Notes: generated by a model not told the origin, from the sequence alone. Counted from the stretch's first letter, positions 55,702 through 64,000 are shown. The stretch: 64,000 nucleotides of DNA from Palsa-506 sp963836355 (GCA_963836355.1 CAWIJO010000014.1:124001-188000); one strand, 5' to 3'. A program made the numbers and translations.

Positions 55702-56268
55702 ATGGCGGTTCAAGCAGGGCGCCACCAATTCAGTACGGACCGTGACCGGATTGTGCTACGCACATCCCGTGACGGAATGGCTGCCCAGGCTGGTCACGAC
55801 CTGACCATTGAGGTCACCCGGTGGTCCGGCGAGCTGACCTTCAGTGACGACCATTCCCCCACCGGCCTGGAGGTACGCGTCGACATGGGCGCCCTGGCCG
55901 TGCGCGAAGGGACCGGCGGCCTAAAGCCGCTTACCGACCGGGATCGGCGGGAAATCGGCGCGACGGCGCGCAAGCTGCTCGCCTCCGACCTCAATCCGGA
56001 GGCGATCTTCACCGGCACGAAGTTCGAGCCGGATACCGACGGCGGCGGCGTGGTCAGCGGGACGTTCACGCTGCGCGGCGTCGAGCGCCCGCTCCGGCTG
56101 ACTGTCAGCCCGGCCGGCCAGGACCGCTACCGGATTAGCGGCTCAGTGCTGCAGTCCGCGTACGGGATTAAGCCGTATTCCGCGTTCCTCGGGGCACTGA
56201 AAGTACGCGACCAGGTCGATATCGAGGCTGACATCGACCTGTCGGAGGCTGCGGAGGGTTCCGGATGA
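55702..56268 (+). CDS. YceI-family lipid-binding-like protein
   Basis: A 188-residue protein of the YceI lipocalin-like beta-barrel family (FSTDRDRIVLRTSRDGMAAQ, then LTRTVEV-like DLTIEVTRWSGELTF and GTFTLRGVERPLRL). Unlike classical periplasmic YceI it has no signal peptide, so it acts in the cytosol. The family binds polyisoprenoids; in this operon it might carry a quinone or other lipid, but this is inference. ATG 55702 has no ribosome site and is probably leaderless. ATGA overlap with the next gene. Confidence 0.88.
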   Translation: MAVQAGRHQFSTDRDRIVLRTSRDGMAAQAGHDLTIEVTRWSGELTFSDDHSPTGLEVRVDMGALAVREGTGGLKPLTDRDRREIGATARKLLASDLNPEAIFTGTKFEPDTDGGGVVSGTFTLRGVERPLRLTVSPAGQDRYRISGSVLQSAYGIKPYSAFLGALKVRDQVDIEADIDLSEAAEGSG

Positions 56269-56963
56269 CGTCCGCGGGCGACCTGACCCCAGGTGCCCGG
56301 GCGGCGGAGCCGGCCCGGCCGGGCCCGGCACCGGCGGCAGCTCCAGCAGCGCCGCCGGACGGCGCGGCCGACGTGGCCGGCCTGTTCGAGCGCCGGGCCG
56401 CCCCGATGCGCGCCCTCGCTGACCAGGCCGCCGCAGTAGCAGCCGCATGCCACGACATGGCGATCCGCTTCCACCACGGCGGCAAGCTGGTGGTTTTCGG
56501 CACCGGCGGGTCGAGCACCGATGCGCAGCATGTAGCCGTGGAATTCGTGCATCCGGTGATTGTGGGCAAGCGCGCACTGCCCGCGATCTCGCTGACGTCC
56601 GATGTCGCCACCGTGACCGGGGTCGCGGCACGGGAAGGCATGGCCGGCATTTTCGCGCACCAGCTCCGTTACCTGGCCGAGCCTGCTGACATTGCCCTTG
56701 GCATCTCCGCCGACGGGAACTGCGCCGGGGTCCTCGCCGGGCTGCTCGCCGCGCGGGATCTCGGGATGCTGACGATCGGGCTGGTCGGCGGCGAGGGCGG
56801 CGCGATCAGGGCGAGCCCCGGCGTGGATCACGTGCTGCTGGCCAGGTCGGATGACCCCAGGATCGTCAAGGAAATGCACGTGACGGCGTATCACGTGCTC
56901 TGGGAGCTCGTGCATGTCTTCTTCGAGCAGCCCGGCATCCTGGCCCCGGGGGTGGTCGCATGA
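56265..56963 (+). CDS. SIS-domain protein, GmhA-like (first copy)
   Basis: A 232-residue sugar-isomerase-domain protein after a 35-residue Ala/Pro leader. The phosphosugar loop FGTGGSSTDAQHVAVEFVHP and ISADGNCAG match the sedoheptulose-7-phosphate isomerase (GmhA) type. The usual STSGNS loop reads SADGNC, so ligand binding may differ. It is the first of two SIS proteins flanking a HypC-like gene in the hyp operon. Enzyme activity in hydrogenase maturation is not established. Confidence 0.85.
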   Translation: MTSAGDLTPGARAAEPARPGPAPAAAPAAPPDGAADVAGLFERRAAPMRALADQAAAVAAACHDMAIRFHHGGKLVVFGTGGSSTDAQHVAVEFVHPVIVGKRALPAISLTSDVATVTGVAAREGMAGIFAHQLRYLAEPADIALGISADGNCAGVLAGLLAARDLGMLTIGLVGGEGGAIRASPGVDHVLLARSDDPRIVKEMHVTAYHVLWELVHVFFEQPGILAPGVVA

Positions 56964-57211
56964 CCGCCAGGGGAACCGGTCCCGGCCGCCCGCCGGCCGT
57001 CCCGGAGTGCCACGACGACGTGTGCATTACCTGTTCGGACACGGCCGTGGCGGTAACCGTCCGTCAGCTGCTCGCGGATGGCCTGGCCATCGTGGACACC
57101 GGCGCGGGCCCGGAGGAGGTCAGCGTCGCGCTGGTGACGGCTGCCGTCGGCGACACGATCCTGGTGCACGCCGGCGAGGCCATCGCGGTAGTCGGGGGCG
57201 AGCCGGCATGA
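56960..57211 (+). CDS. HypC/HupF-like protein lacking the N-terminal Cys
   Basis: An 83-residue OB-fold-like protein similar to HypC (VRQLLADGLAIVDTGAG and VGDTILVHAGEAIAVV). Canonical HypC starts Met-Cys, with that Cys carrying the Fe(CN)2CO unit. Here the Cys residues lie further in: Cys17, Cys22 and Cys25 (CHDDVCITC). It overlaps both SIS genes by ATGA. It may be a specialised scaffold or a partner of the SIS proteins. Confidence 0.75.
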   Translation: MTARGTGPGRPPAVPECHDDVCITCSDTAVAVTVRQLLADGLAIVDTGAGPEEVSVALVTAAVGDTILVHAGEAIAVVGGEPA

Positions 57212-57894
57212 CGCGGCAGGGAGGCGAGGCAGCCCAGGGGACGGTCGAGTCGCTCTACCCGTTCCTCTATGCGAGCACCAGTGACCTGCCCGCCGTGCTG
57301 GAGGAGGTGCGCAGGTCGACGGTCGCGAAGACGGCCGAGATCATGGAGCTGCGCCGCCTGATCAGCGAGCGTGACGGCGCCCGGCTTGCCGCCTGCGCGC
57401 AGGAGTCGGCGCGCAGGATCGCGGCCGGCGGGCGGTTGTTCACCTTCGGCAACGGCGGCAGTGCCACCGACGCCCAGCAGGTGGCCACGCTTTACCTGTA
57501 TCCGGGTGGCGACGCCACCCCGGTGGCCGCGTACAACCTGGCTAGCGATACCGCCATCCTCACCGCGCTGAGCAACGACGTCGGGGTCGACGTAGTCTTC
57601 TCCCGGCAGATCGCGGCCTTCGGCCGCCGGGACGACATCGCGGTCGGCCTGTCGACTAGCGGCAACTCGGCGAACCTGCTGCGCGCCTTCGACGAGGCGA
57701 GCAGGCGGGGGATGGCGACCATCGGCTTCTCCGGCTACGACGGCGGGAAGATGGCCGAGCTGGACAGCATTGACTACCTGTTCGTCGCGCCGTCGTCTTC
57801 CGTGCACCGGATCCAGGAAGCGCAGACCACCGTCTACAACGTCCTGTGGGAACTCACGGTCGCCGCGCTAGACCGGCAGCAGGTGCGCAGATGA
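57208..57894 (+). CDS. SIS-domain protein, GmhA-like (second copy)
   Basis: A 228-residue SIS protein with FGNGGSATDAQQVATLYLYP and the full GLSTSGNSANLLRAF loop, both typical of phosphoheptose isomerases. It is only partly similar to the first copy, so they are likely an old duplication or a heteromer. Coupled by ATGA on both sides, next to the maturation protease gene. Role in hydrogenase maturation unknown. Confidence 0.87.
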   Translation: MTRQGGEAAQGTVESLYPFLYASTSDLPAVLEEVRRSTVAKTAEIMELRRLISERDGARLAACAQESARRIAAGGRLFTFGNGGSATDAQQVATLYLYPGGDATPVAAYNLASDTAILTALSNDVGVDVVFSRQIAAFGRRDDIAVGLSTSGNSANLLRAFDEASRRGMATIGFSGYDGGKMAELDSIDYLFVAPSSSVHRIQEAQTTVYNVLWELTVAALDRQQVRR

Positions 57895-58496
57895 CGAGCC
57901 GCATGCTGGTCGCCGGGGTCGGCAATATCTTCCTGGGCGATGACGGATTCGGGGTCGAAGTCGCGCGCCGGCTGGCTACTGAGGATCTGCCCGAGTGGGT
58001 CCGGGTGGCGGATTACGGGATCAGCGGCATGCACCTCGCCTACGACCTGGCCAACGGGTACGAGACAACGATCCTGATCGATGCCACCGCACGCGGTGAC
58101 GATCCTGGCACGGTCTACGTGATCGAGCTTGACCACAGCCAGCAGCCCGGCGGGGCGGCCAGCTCGCCGGCCCGCCGCAGCCAGCTCTTTGATGCCCACG
58201 GCATGCAGCCCGATGTGGTGTTCGGCGTGCTCGATATGCTCGGCGCCGATGCGGGCAAGGTGCTGCTCGTCGGCTGCGAGCCGGCCAGCGTCGACTACGG
58301 GATCGGGCTCAGCCCGCCGGTGACGGCAGCGGTCGGCGAGGCGGTGCGGGTCGTCAAGGGCCTGATCGGGGCGGCCGGGGCAGGGCCGGCCGGGGCAGGG
58401 CCAGGCCGGCCTCCGGCCAGCAGTAGCAGCCAGCACAGCGACAGCGCTGGCCAGCACGGCGCTGGCCAGCGGCCGGTCAGCGACGGTTCACGATGA
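57891..58496 (+). CDS. hydrogenase maturation protease (HyaD/HybD family)
   Basis: A 201-residue endopeptidase that trims the C-terminus of the large subunit after nickel insertion. The N-terminal GVGNIFLGDDGFGVEVAR carries the metal-binding Asp, with the second Asp in ILIDATARGD and a His near DAHGMQPDVV. The last 45 residues are a low-complexity Gly/Pro/Ser tail. It follows the second SIS gene (ATGA). The substrate is hhyL. Confidence 0.92.
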   Translation: MTSRMLVAGVGNIFLGDDGFGVEVARRLATEDLPEWVRVADYGISGMHLAYDLANGYETTILIDATARGDDPGTVYVIELDHSQQPGGAASSPARRSQLFDAHGMQPDVVFGVLDMLGADAGKVLLVGCEPASVDYGIGLSPPVTAAVGEAVRVVKGLIGAAGAGPAGAGPGRPPASSSSQHSDSAGQHGAGQRPVSDGSR

Positions 58497-58515
58497 GCCA
58501 CGGGAGGGTGGACAC

Positions 58516-58788
58516 ATGTGCCTAGGCATACCCGGCGAGGTGATCGAGTTCGTCGCCGATCAGCCCGACCTGGCCAAGGTCGACGTGAGCGGGGTGCGGC
58601 GCATGATCAACATCGGCCTGCTCGCCGACGATCCGCCCAAGCCCGGTGAGTGGGTGCTCATCCACGTCGGCTTCGCGCTCTCGAAGATCGACGAGGACGA
58701 AGCCGCCGCCGCCCTGGAGTTCCTGGAGGGAATCGGGCAGGCCTACGAGGACGAGCTGGCCGCGCTGCAGGAATCGATGATCGAGTAG
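58516..58788 (+). CDS. hypC: hydrogenase assembly chaperone HypC
   Basis: A 90-residue chaperone that, with HypD, carries the Fe(CN)2CO unit and delivers it to the large-subunit precursor. The essential N-terminal Cys is present (MCLGIPGEVIEF), with the VDVSGVRRMINIGLL strand and EWVLIHVGFALSKID. Distinct from the Cys-shifted paralogue at 56960. GGAGGG precedes the ATG. Confidence 0.95.
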   Translation: MCLGIPGEVIEFVADQPDLAKVDVSGVRRMINIGLLADDPPKPGEWVLIHVGFALSKIDEDEAAAALEFLEGIGQAYEDELAALQESMIE

Positions 58789-58798
58789 GAGGGCAGAC

Positions 58799-59926
58799 AT
58801 GAAGTTTGTCGATGAGTTCCGCAACGCCGACCAGGCCCATGCGCTGTCCGCGAAGATCGCCGCGCTGTGCGAGCCGGGCCGCCACTACAAGTTCATGGAG
58901 GTGTGCGGCGGGCACACCCACACGATCTACAAGCACGGGCTGGAGGACTACCTGCCCGAGTCGGTCGAACTGGTGCACGGCCCGGGCTGCCCGGTCTGTG
59001 TCATCCCGATGGGCCGGGTCGACGACGCCATGCACCTGGCCGCGGATCCCGGCGTGATCATGACGTCGTTCGGCGACATGATGCGGGTACCGGGCAGCAA
59101 GGGCTCGTTCTTCGACGCCAAGGCCCAGGGCACCGACATCAGGATGGTCTACTCGCCCCTCGACTCGCTGAAGATCGCCCGGCAGAACCCGGGCAAGCGG
59201 GTGGTGTTCATGGCGATCGGCTTCGAGACCACTGCCCCGTCTACCGCGATGACGGTGCTGCGCGCCGCCGCGGAGGGACTGGAGAATTTCTCCGTCTTCT
59301 GCAACCACGTCACGATCGTCCCGGCCATCAAGGCGATCCTGGACTCCCCCGACCTGCGGCTCGACGGCTTCCTCGGCCCAGGTCACGTCTCCACTGTGAT
59401 CGGCTGCCGGCCGTACGAGTTCATCGCACGGGACTACGGCAAGCCGGTGGTAGTGGCGGGCTTCGAGCCGCTGGACATCCTGCAGTCCATCTACTTGCTG
59501 ATGCTGCAGCTAGCCGAGGGTCGGGCAGCGGTGGAGAACCAGTACACCCGGGTGGTCCCGTGGGACGGCAATGTGGTGGCACTCAAGGCGATCGGGCAGA
59601 CCATGGAGTTGCGCCCGTACTTCGAGTGGCGCGGCCTCGGCTTCATCTCGCATTCCGCGCTGCGGATGCGGGCCGAGTACGCCCGGTTCGACGCCGAGCT
59701 GCTTTTCGACGTCCCCGGCGTGCGGGTGGCTGATCCCAAGGCGTGCCAGTGCGGCGAGGTGCTGAAGGGCGTGCTCAAGCCGTGGGAATGCAAGGTGTTC
59801 GGCACCGCCTGCACGCCGGAGACGCCGATCGGCACCTGCATGGTGTCACCGGAAGGCGCCTGCGCCGCCTACTACAACTTCGGGCGGCTGAACCGCCAGC
59901 GGGTGAAGGAAGTGAGCAGGTCATGA
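58799..59926 (+). CDS. hypD: hydrogenase maturation protein HypD
   Basis: A 375-residue [4Fe-4S] protein that builds the Fe(CN)2CO cofactor with HypC and HypE. Motifs: CGGHTHTI, GPGCPVC, FETTAPSTA, GFEPLDIL and the C-terminal iron-sulfur cysteines in ACQCGEVLKG, WECKVFGTACTPE and GTCMVSPEGACAAYY. Length is normal. AGGAGGG is upstream; ten bases after hypC; overlaps hypE by ATGA. Confidence 0.97.
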   Translation: MKFVDEFRNADQAHALSAKIAALCEPGRHYKFMEVCGGHTHTIYKHGLEDYLPESVELVHGPGCPVCVIPMGRVDDAMHLAADPGVIMTSFGDMMRVPGSKGSFFDAKAQGTDIRMVYSPLDSLKIARQNPGKRVVFMAIGFETTAPSTAMTVLRAAAEGLENFSVFCNHVTIVPAIKAILDSPDLRLDGFLGPGHVSTVIGCRPYEFIARDYGKPVVVAGFEPLDILQSIYLLMLQLAEGRAAVENQYTRVVPWDGNVVALKAIGQTMELRPYFEWRGLGFISHSALRMRAEYARFDAELLFDVPGVRVADPKACQCGEVLKGVLKPWECKVFGTACTPETPIGTCMVSPEGACAAYYNFGRLNRQRVKEVSRS

Positions 59927-61182
59927 CGGCCGGCCACATCGATCAGCAGGCGGCGGCCAGCGCCCGCGACGACGCTAGGGCCGGCCAAGACCATAGTGCC
60001 GGCTGGGTCGCCGATGCCCTGCGCGAGCATGACGCGCTGGCCGCGCAGGCGGAGGCATTGCCCAACCCGCACGACGGGCGCACGAAAGGCTCGCCGCAGC
60101 CGCCAGCCGGGACCGTTCGCGAGGAGCAGGTGCTGGAGCGCATCGACCGCGCCCGCCGCAGCCGCCCGCGGGTCAAGGAACAGCGGATCACCATGTCGCA
60201 CGGGGCCGGCGGGAAGGCGACCAGAACCCTGGTCGAGGCGATCTTCCTGGATGCCTTCAGGAACCCGCTGCTTGAGCCGCTCGAGGACGCGGCTCAGCTG
60301 CATTTCAACGGCTCGCGGGTGGCGCTCACCACTGACTCTTACGTCGTCTCGCCGCTTTTCTTTCCCGGCGGGAACATCGGCGACCTGGCCGTCAACGGGA
60401 CGGTAAACGATCTTTCTGTGGCTGGCGCCGTGCCGCTCTACCTCTCCGCCGGCTTCATCCTCGAAGAGGGCTTCGAAGTCGATGACCTGCGCCGGATCGT
60501 CACCGCCATGCACGACGCGGCCGCCGTGGCCGGCGTCCAGGTGGTCACCGGTGATACCAAGGTGGTGGAGAAGGGCAAGGCCGACGGCTGCTACATCAAC
60601 ACCGCCGGGATCGGCGTCATCGAGCACAGCCGGAACCTGGGCGTGGCCCAGGCCAGGCCCGGTGACGCGGTGATCGTGTCCGGGCCGATCGGCGACCACG
60701 GCATCACGATCATGCTGGCCCGCGGCGAGCTCGACATCGAGGCCGACCTGATATCGGACACGGCGCCGCTGAACGGGCTTGTCGCCGGCCTGCTCGCCGC
60801 CACGCCGGGTGTCCGCGCAATGCGGGACGCCACCCGCGGCGGCGTGGCCACCATCTTGAACGAGATCGCCACCGATGCCGGGGTGTGCGTAGTAGTCAGC
60901 GAGAACGACATCCCGGTCCGCCCGGAGGTGCGCGGCGCCTCCGAGCTGCTCGGCATCGACCCCATGTATGTGGCCTGCGAAGGCCGCCTCGTCGCCGTGG
61001 TGGACGGCGCCGAGGCCGACAGCGCGCTCGCCGCGATGCGCACGCATCCGCTGGGCGCCAAGGCCGCGGTCATCGGGCACATCGCCGATGACCCGGCCGG
61101 CATCGTCCTGCTCAAGACCGCCTTCGGTGGGACCCGCATCGTCGACCTGCTGGTCGGCGACCCGCTGCCGCGCATCTGCTGA
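59923..61182 (+). CDS. hypE: hydrogenase maturation protein HypE, with N-terminal extension
   Basis: A 419-residue enzyme that turns carbamoyl groups from HypF into cyanide. The PurM/AIR-synthase-like core begins at SHGAGGKATRTL (about 91), about 85 residues later than in usual HypE; the extra part is polar and Ala/Glu-rich (GWVADALREHDALAAQAEAL). GGNIGDLAVNGTVNDLSVAG, TGDTKVVEKG and the C-terminal PRIC with the acceptor Cys are intact. Coupled to hypD. Confidence 0.96.
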   Translation: MTAGHIDQQAAASARDDARAGQDHSAGWVADALREHDALAAQAEALPNPHDGRTKGSPQPPAGTVREEQVLERIDRARRSRPRVKEQRITMSHGAGGKATRTLVEAIFLDAFRNPLLEPLEDAAQLHFNGSRVALTTDSYVVSPLFFPGGNIGDLAVNGTVNDLSVAGAVPLYLSAGFILEEGFEVDDLRRIVTAMHDAAAVAGVQVVTGDTKVVEKGKADGCYINTAGIGVIEHSRNLGVAQARPGDAVIVSGPIGDHGITIMLARGELDIEADLISDTAPLNGLVAGLLAATPGVRAMRDATRGGVATILNEIATDAGVCVVVSENDIPVRPEVRGASELLGIDPMYVACEGRLVAVVDGAEADSALAAMRTHPLGAKAAVIGHIADDPAGIVLLKTAFGGTRIVDLLVGDPLPRIC

Positions 61183-61200
61183 CCCAGGGAGAGCAGAATC

Positions 61201-61530
61201 GTGCATGAGCTAGCGATTACCGAGGGCGTCATAGACGCCGTCACCGGGCGCCTTCCCGGCGCCAGGATTACCTGCGTGCGGCTGGAAATCGGCGCGCTGT
61301 CCGGGGTGGTGGCCGACTCGGTCCGGTTCTGCTTCGACCTGGTCGCCGAGGGCACCGACCTGCAAGGGGCCCGGCTGGAGATCACCGAGCCGCCGGGCAG
61401 CTGCAAATGCCGGGTATGCGGCAGCGAGTTCGAGCCGGACGGACCGGTGATCCTGTGCCCGTGCGGCAGTGCCGACATCGCCGTGCTGACCGGACAGGAT
61501 CTCAAGATCACATCGGTCATGGTGGCCTGA
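61201..61530 (+). CDS. hypA: hydrogenase nickel-incorporation protein HypA
   Basis: A 109-residue nickel chaperone. The Ni-binding MHE start is encoded by GTG. The zinc finger is C-x2-C and C-x-C (CRVCGSEF and LCPCGSADI), slightly shorter than the usual two CxxC pairs. GGGAGAG precedes the start. It delivers Ni to the large subunit with HypB. Confidence 0.93.
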   Translation: MHELAITEGVIDAVTGRLPGARITCVRLEIGALSGVVADSVRFCFDLVAEGTDLQGARLEITEPPGSCKCRVCGSEFEPDGPVILCPCGSADIAVLTGQDLKITSVMVA

Positions 61531-61531
61531 C

Positions 61532-62395
61532 ATGTGCGGGACATGCGGGTGCTCGGGCAGCGCGGTCATGCAGCTGCTCCCGGCCGGTCCCGGCCACCAG
61601 CACGCGAACGGCCCGGCGGCCGGGCACGTGCACCGGTCAGAACCCAGCCGTGAGCATGCTGACGAGCATGCCCACCGCCACGACCCCGGTCACGACGACG
61701 AGGGCCACATCCACCTGCAGGGCCCGGCGCCGGGCGGCCGCACGGTCATCCTGCAGCAGAAGGTGCTGGCCAAGAACGACGAGATCGCCCAGCGCAGCCG
61801 CGAGTGGCTGCGCAGCCGTGGCGTGCTCGCCGTCAACTTGATGAGCTCGCCTGGGGCTGGCAAGACAACATTGCTGGAACGCACTGCGCGGGAGCTGGCC
61901 GGGAAGCTCAGGCTCTCGGTCATCGAGGGCGATCAGGAAACCGCCCTGGACGGGCGGCGGATCCAGGCAGCGGGCGCTGCCGTCGTGCAGATCAACACCG
62001 GCGCCGGGTGCCACCTGGACGCCGCGATGGTGGCCGAGGGGCTTCGCGCGCTCGATCCGCCGAGTGGTTCCATCGTGGTGATCGAGAACGTCGGCAACCT
62101 GGTCTGCCCGGCCCTGTTCGACCTGGGCGAGGAATCGAAGGTCGTCATCTCCTCGGTCACCGAGGGAGCCGACAAGCCGGTTAAGTACCCGAACATGTTT
62201 CGCCAGGCTGACCTGGTGCTCGTCAACAAGGTCGACTTGCTGCCTTACGTGGACTTCGACACCAAGAGCCATGCGGCTGACCTGCGGAGAGTCAGCCCCA
62301 CCGCGCTCATGATGCAGCTGTCGGCCACGACCGGGCAGGGCATGCAGGGCTGGTACGACTGGCTGCGCCGCCGCACCCCCGCCCCCCACGACTAG
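61532..62395 (+). CDS. hypB: hydrogenase nickel-incorporation GTPase HypB
   Basis: A 287-residue GTPase for nickel insertion. The N-terminal high-affinity site MCGTCGCSG is followed by a His-rich metal-storage stretch (HADEHAHRHDPGHDD). The G domain has P-loop SSPGAGKTT, the metal site at HIEN-equivalent ENVGNLVCP and the NKVD specificity motif. It begins one base after hypA. It is the last gene of the plus-strand operon. Confidence 0.96.
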   Translation: MCGTCGCSGSAVMQLLPAGPGHQHANGPAAGHVHRSEPSREHADEHAHRHDPGHDDEGHIHLQGPAPGGRTVILQQKVLAKNDEIAQRSREWLRSRGVLAVNLMSSPGAGKTTLLERTARELAGKLRLSVIEGDQETALDGRRIQAAGAAVVQINTGAGCHLDAAMVAEGLRALDPPSGSIVVIENVGNLVCPALFDLGEESKVVISSVTEGADKPVKYPNMFRQADLVLVNKVDLLPYVDFDTKSHAADLRRVSPTALMMQLSATTGQGMQGWYDWLRRRTPAPHD

Positions 62396-62569
62396 CCCCG
62401 CCCCGCCCCGCCCCGCCCCGCCCCCGCCCCCGCCGGTCCGGTTCCCGGACCCGGGACCCCCGGGGTCACGAACGTGTTGAATGTGACGTTCAACCACACC
62501 TGACTGGCCCGATGTCACATCCATCACGTTGGGCCGACACGGGCCTAGCCGTGTCCGGCTAGGGCCCGG
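62396..62569. terminator. convergent hypB-hypF gap with C-run repeats and hairpins
   Basis: CCCCG is repeated about seven times at 62397-62432. GTTGAA/TTCAAC (about 62476-62494) and GACACGG/CCGTGTC (62536-62555) form hairpins. These probably end both convergent transcripts. The DNA is C-rich on one strand and may form unusual structures. Confidence 0.5.
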
Positions 62570-64000
62570 CTAGCCAGGGCCGGCCTGGTCCCTGGTTGCG
62601 GCGATCGCGGCCTGGCCGAAGCTGATGCCGCCGTCGTTGCACGGCACCTGGGAATGCACCAGAACGCGGAATCCGCAATCCTCAAGCCGGCCAACCGTCC
62701 GGTCAAGCAGCAGCAGATTCTGGAACACCCCGCCGGACACCGCCACGGTGCCCAGCCCGTGCCGCTCGCGCAGCGCCACGCAGGCCGCCTGGATCAGCGC
62801 GGCAACGCCATTGTGGAACCTGGCGGAGATCACGCCGGGATCGACACCCGCCGCGAGGTCGTCGGTGACGGCGCGGATCAGGTCCGCCCCGCTGATCACC
62901 AGCGGACCGTCCCGGCCAGTCCCGCCCTGGCCCATCCCGCCCTGGCCAGTCCCGCCCTGGCCCATCCCGCCCTGGCCCATCCCGCCCTGGCCCATCCCGG
63001 CCTGGTAGCAGCCGCGCTCCGCCAGGTCAGCTAGCTGCTCTAGCTCGATGGCCGCCTGGCCCTCGTAGTTGATCAGATCCCGCACACCGAGGATCGCGGC
63101 GGCAGCGTCGAAGAGCCGGCCCGCGCTGGAGGTGACCGGCGAGTTGAGGCGGCGCCTAGCCATCGAGATCACGTTGTCCCAGCGCCGCTCGTTCCGCCGG
63201 GCCACGGCCAGCCCTGCGGGCGGCCCGCCCGGGTAGGCGGCGTCGAGATAGGCGGCGGCCATCCGCCACGGCTGCCTGATCGCCGCGGCGGCGCCGGGCA
63301 TCGGCAGGCCAGCCAGGTGGCCCGCCCGCTCGAAGCCGACCAGGTCGGCGACCAGGAACTCGCCGCCCCAGATAGTACCGTCCGTGCCGTAGCCGGTGCC
63401 GTCGAAGGCGACCCCGATGACCGGGCCCGCCTCGCCGTTGTCGGCCAGGCAGGACGCGATGTGCGCGTGGTGATGCTGGACGCCGACCAGTTGCACCCCG
63501 GCAAGCTCGACGGCGTACTTCGTCGACAGGTACTCGGGATGCAGGTCATAGGCGACCACCTGCGGGGTGATGTCGAAAAGCCGCCGGAAGTGCTCGATGC
63601 CCTCGGTGAACGACCGCAGTGTCTCGAAGTTCTCCAGGTCGCCGATGTGCTGGGAGAGGAATGCCCGGTTGTCCGTAGCCAGGCAGAACGTGTTCTTCAG
63701 TTCGGCGCCGCAGGCAAGCACCGGCCGCCGCAGCCGGAAGCCGAGCGGGACTGGCTCCGGCACGTAGCCGCGGGAACGGCGGATCAGAGCCGCCCTGCCA
63801 CGGAATGCCCGGACCACGGAGTCATCTGTCCGGACGTGAATCGCGCGGTCGTGGGTGAGGAACGCGTCCGCGATGCTGCCGAGCCTCGGCACCGCGTCGT
63901 CATCGGCGTAGACGATCGGCTCGTCCGAAGAGTTTCCGCTGGTCAGCACGATTGGGCAAGCGGCGCGCCGGACCAGCAGGTGGTGCAGCGGCGTGTAGGG
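62570..64000 (-). CDS. hypF: carbamoyltransferase HypF (N-terminal part outside window)
   Basis: The visible 476 residues are the C-terminal two thirds; the gene continues past the right edge, where the acylphosphatase and zinc-finger domains must lie. Seen are the end of the YrdC-like domain (PLHHLLVRR, LTSGNSSDEP) and the Kae1/carbamoyltransferase domain (GAELKNTFCLA, HPEYLSTKYA, HHHAH, FDGTGYGTDGT, SGGVFQN, CNDGGISFGQA). A (G-M/T-G-Q-G) repeat is inserted at about 62915-62999. HypF activates carbamoyl phosphate for HypE. Confidence 0.96.
   Translation of the reverse strand, partial: PYTPLHHLLVRRAACPIVLTSGNSSDEPIVYADDDAVPRLGSIADAFLTHDRAIHVRTDDSVVRAFRGRAALIRRSRGYVPEPVPLGFRLRRPVLACGAELKNTFCLATDNRAFLSQHIGDLENFETLRSFTEGIEHFRRLFDITPQVVAYDLHPEYLSTKYAVELAGVQLVGVQHHHAHIASCLADNGEAGPVIGVAFDGTGYGTDGTIWGGEFLVADLVGFERAGHLAGLPMPGAAAAIRQPWRMAAAYLDAAYPGGPPAGLAVARRNERRWDNVISMARRRLNSPVTSSAGRLFDAAAAILGVRDLINYEGQAAIELEQLADLAERGCYQAGMGQGGMGQGGMGQGGTGQGGMGQGGTGRDGPLVISGADLIRAVTDDLAAGVDPGVISARFHNGVAALIQAACVALRERHGLGTVAVSGGVFQNLLLLDRTVGRLEDCGFRVLVHSQVPCNDGGISFGQAAIAATRDQAGPG
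62925..62999 (-). repeat. five 15-bp in-frame repeats inside hypF
   Basis: The unit CCCTGGCCCATCCCG (with an AG/CA variant) occurs five times in a row. It encodes Gly-Met/Thr-Gly-Gln-Gly repeats between two conserved parts of the carbamoyltransferase domain. Divisible by three, so the frame is kept. Confidence 0.9.

Overview
This window comes from a very GC-rich actinomycete (Actinomycetota). The evidence is the extreme G/C bias at third codon positions, frequent GTG starts, many ATGA stop/start overlaps, and a bldG - anti-sigma - H+-pyrophosphatase block next to a DEAD/DEAH helicase, as in Streptomyces. This is followed by a holin-like - epoxide hydrolase - MarP protease - NUDIX - endonuclease III block like Mycobacterium tuberculosis Rv3669-Rv3674c. 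The genus cannot be fixed from sequence alone. I saw no tRNA, rRNA, CRISPR array, transposase or integrase.

Layout. 0-8 kb holds metal and solute transport: an NRAMP-like transporter (cut by the left edge) with a stand-alone MgtE-type sensor, an APC permease fused to an OB-fold domain, and a CDF exporter. 8-15.5 kb has a di-iron ferritin-like oxygenase, a GNAT protein, a GH1 glycosidase, an overlapping trio (cyclic-nucleotide-binding protein, MBL hydrolase, FAD oxidoreductase) and a secreted cupredoxin-like protein. 15.7-24.6 kb is a signalling/efflux module: a response regulator fused to an adenylate cyclase, a MacB-like ATPase, a histidine kinase, two more response regulators, a permease relic and an intact FtsX-like permease. 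25-42 kb is mostly conserved backbone: HD hydrolase, TSUP, ABC ATPase, serB, sixA, hppA, anti-sigma, bldG, helicase, a 6C small RNA, holin-like, ephE-like, DUF309, marP, nudix, nth and a comF-like gene. 42.6-46.9 kb has a tandem pair of membrane GT-C-like proteins and a CorA-like transporter.

47-64 kb is the most distinctive part: a complete high-affinity (group 1h, actinobacterial) [NiFe]-hydrogenase locus. On the minus strand are the small and large subunits, a NifU/Rieske-like protein, two conserved DUF proteins, a further hydrogenase-associated protein and tiny genes. Divergently on the plus strand are a regulator (ATPase-like plus XRE HTH), YceI, two SIS proteins flanking a HypC-like protein, the maturation protease and hypC-D-E-A-B. 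hypF faces them and runs off the right edge. Together these make, mature and probably regulate an enzyme that oxidises trace atmospheric H2.

Four loci between 43.7 and 55.3 kb are each broken by exactly one extra base. All four become intact when one base is removed, so sequencing error is as likely as real decay.
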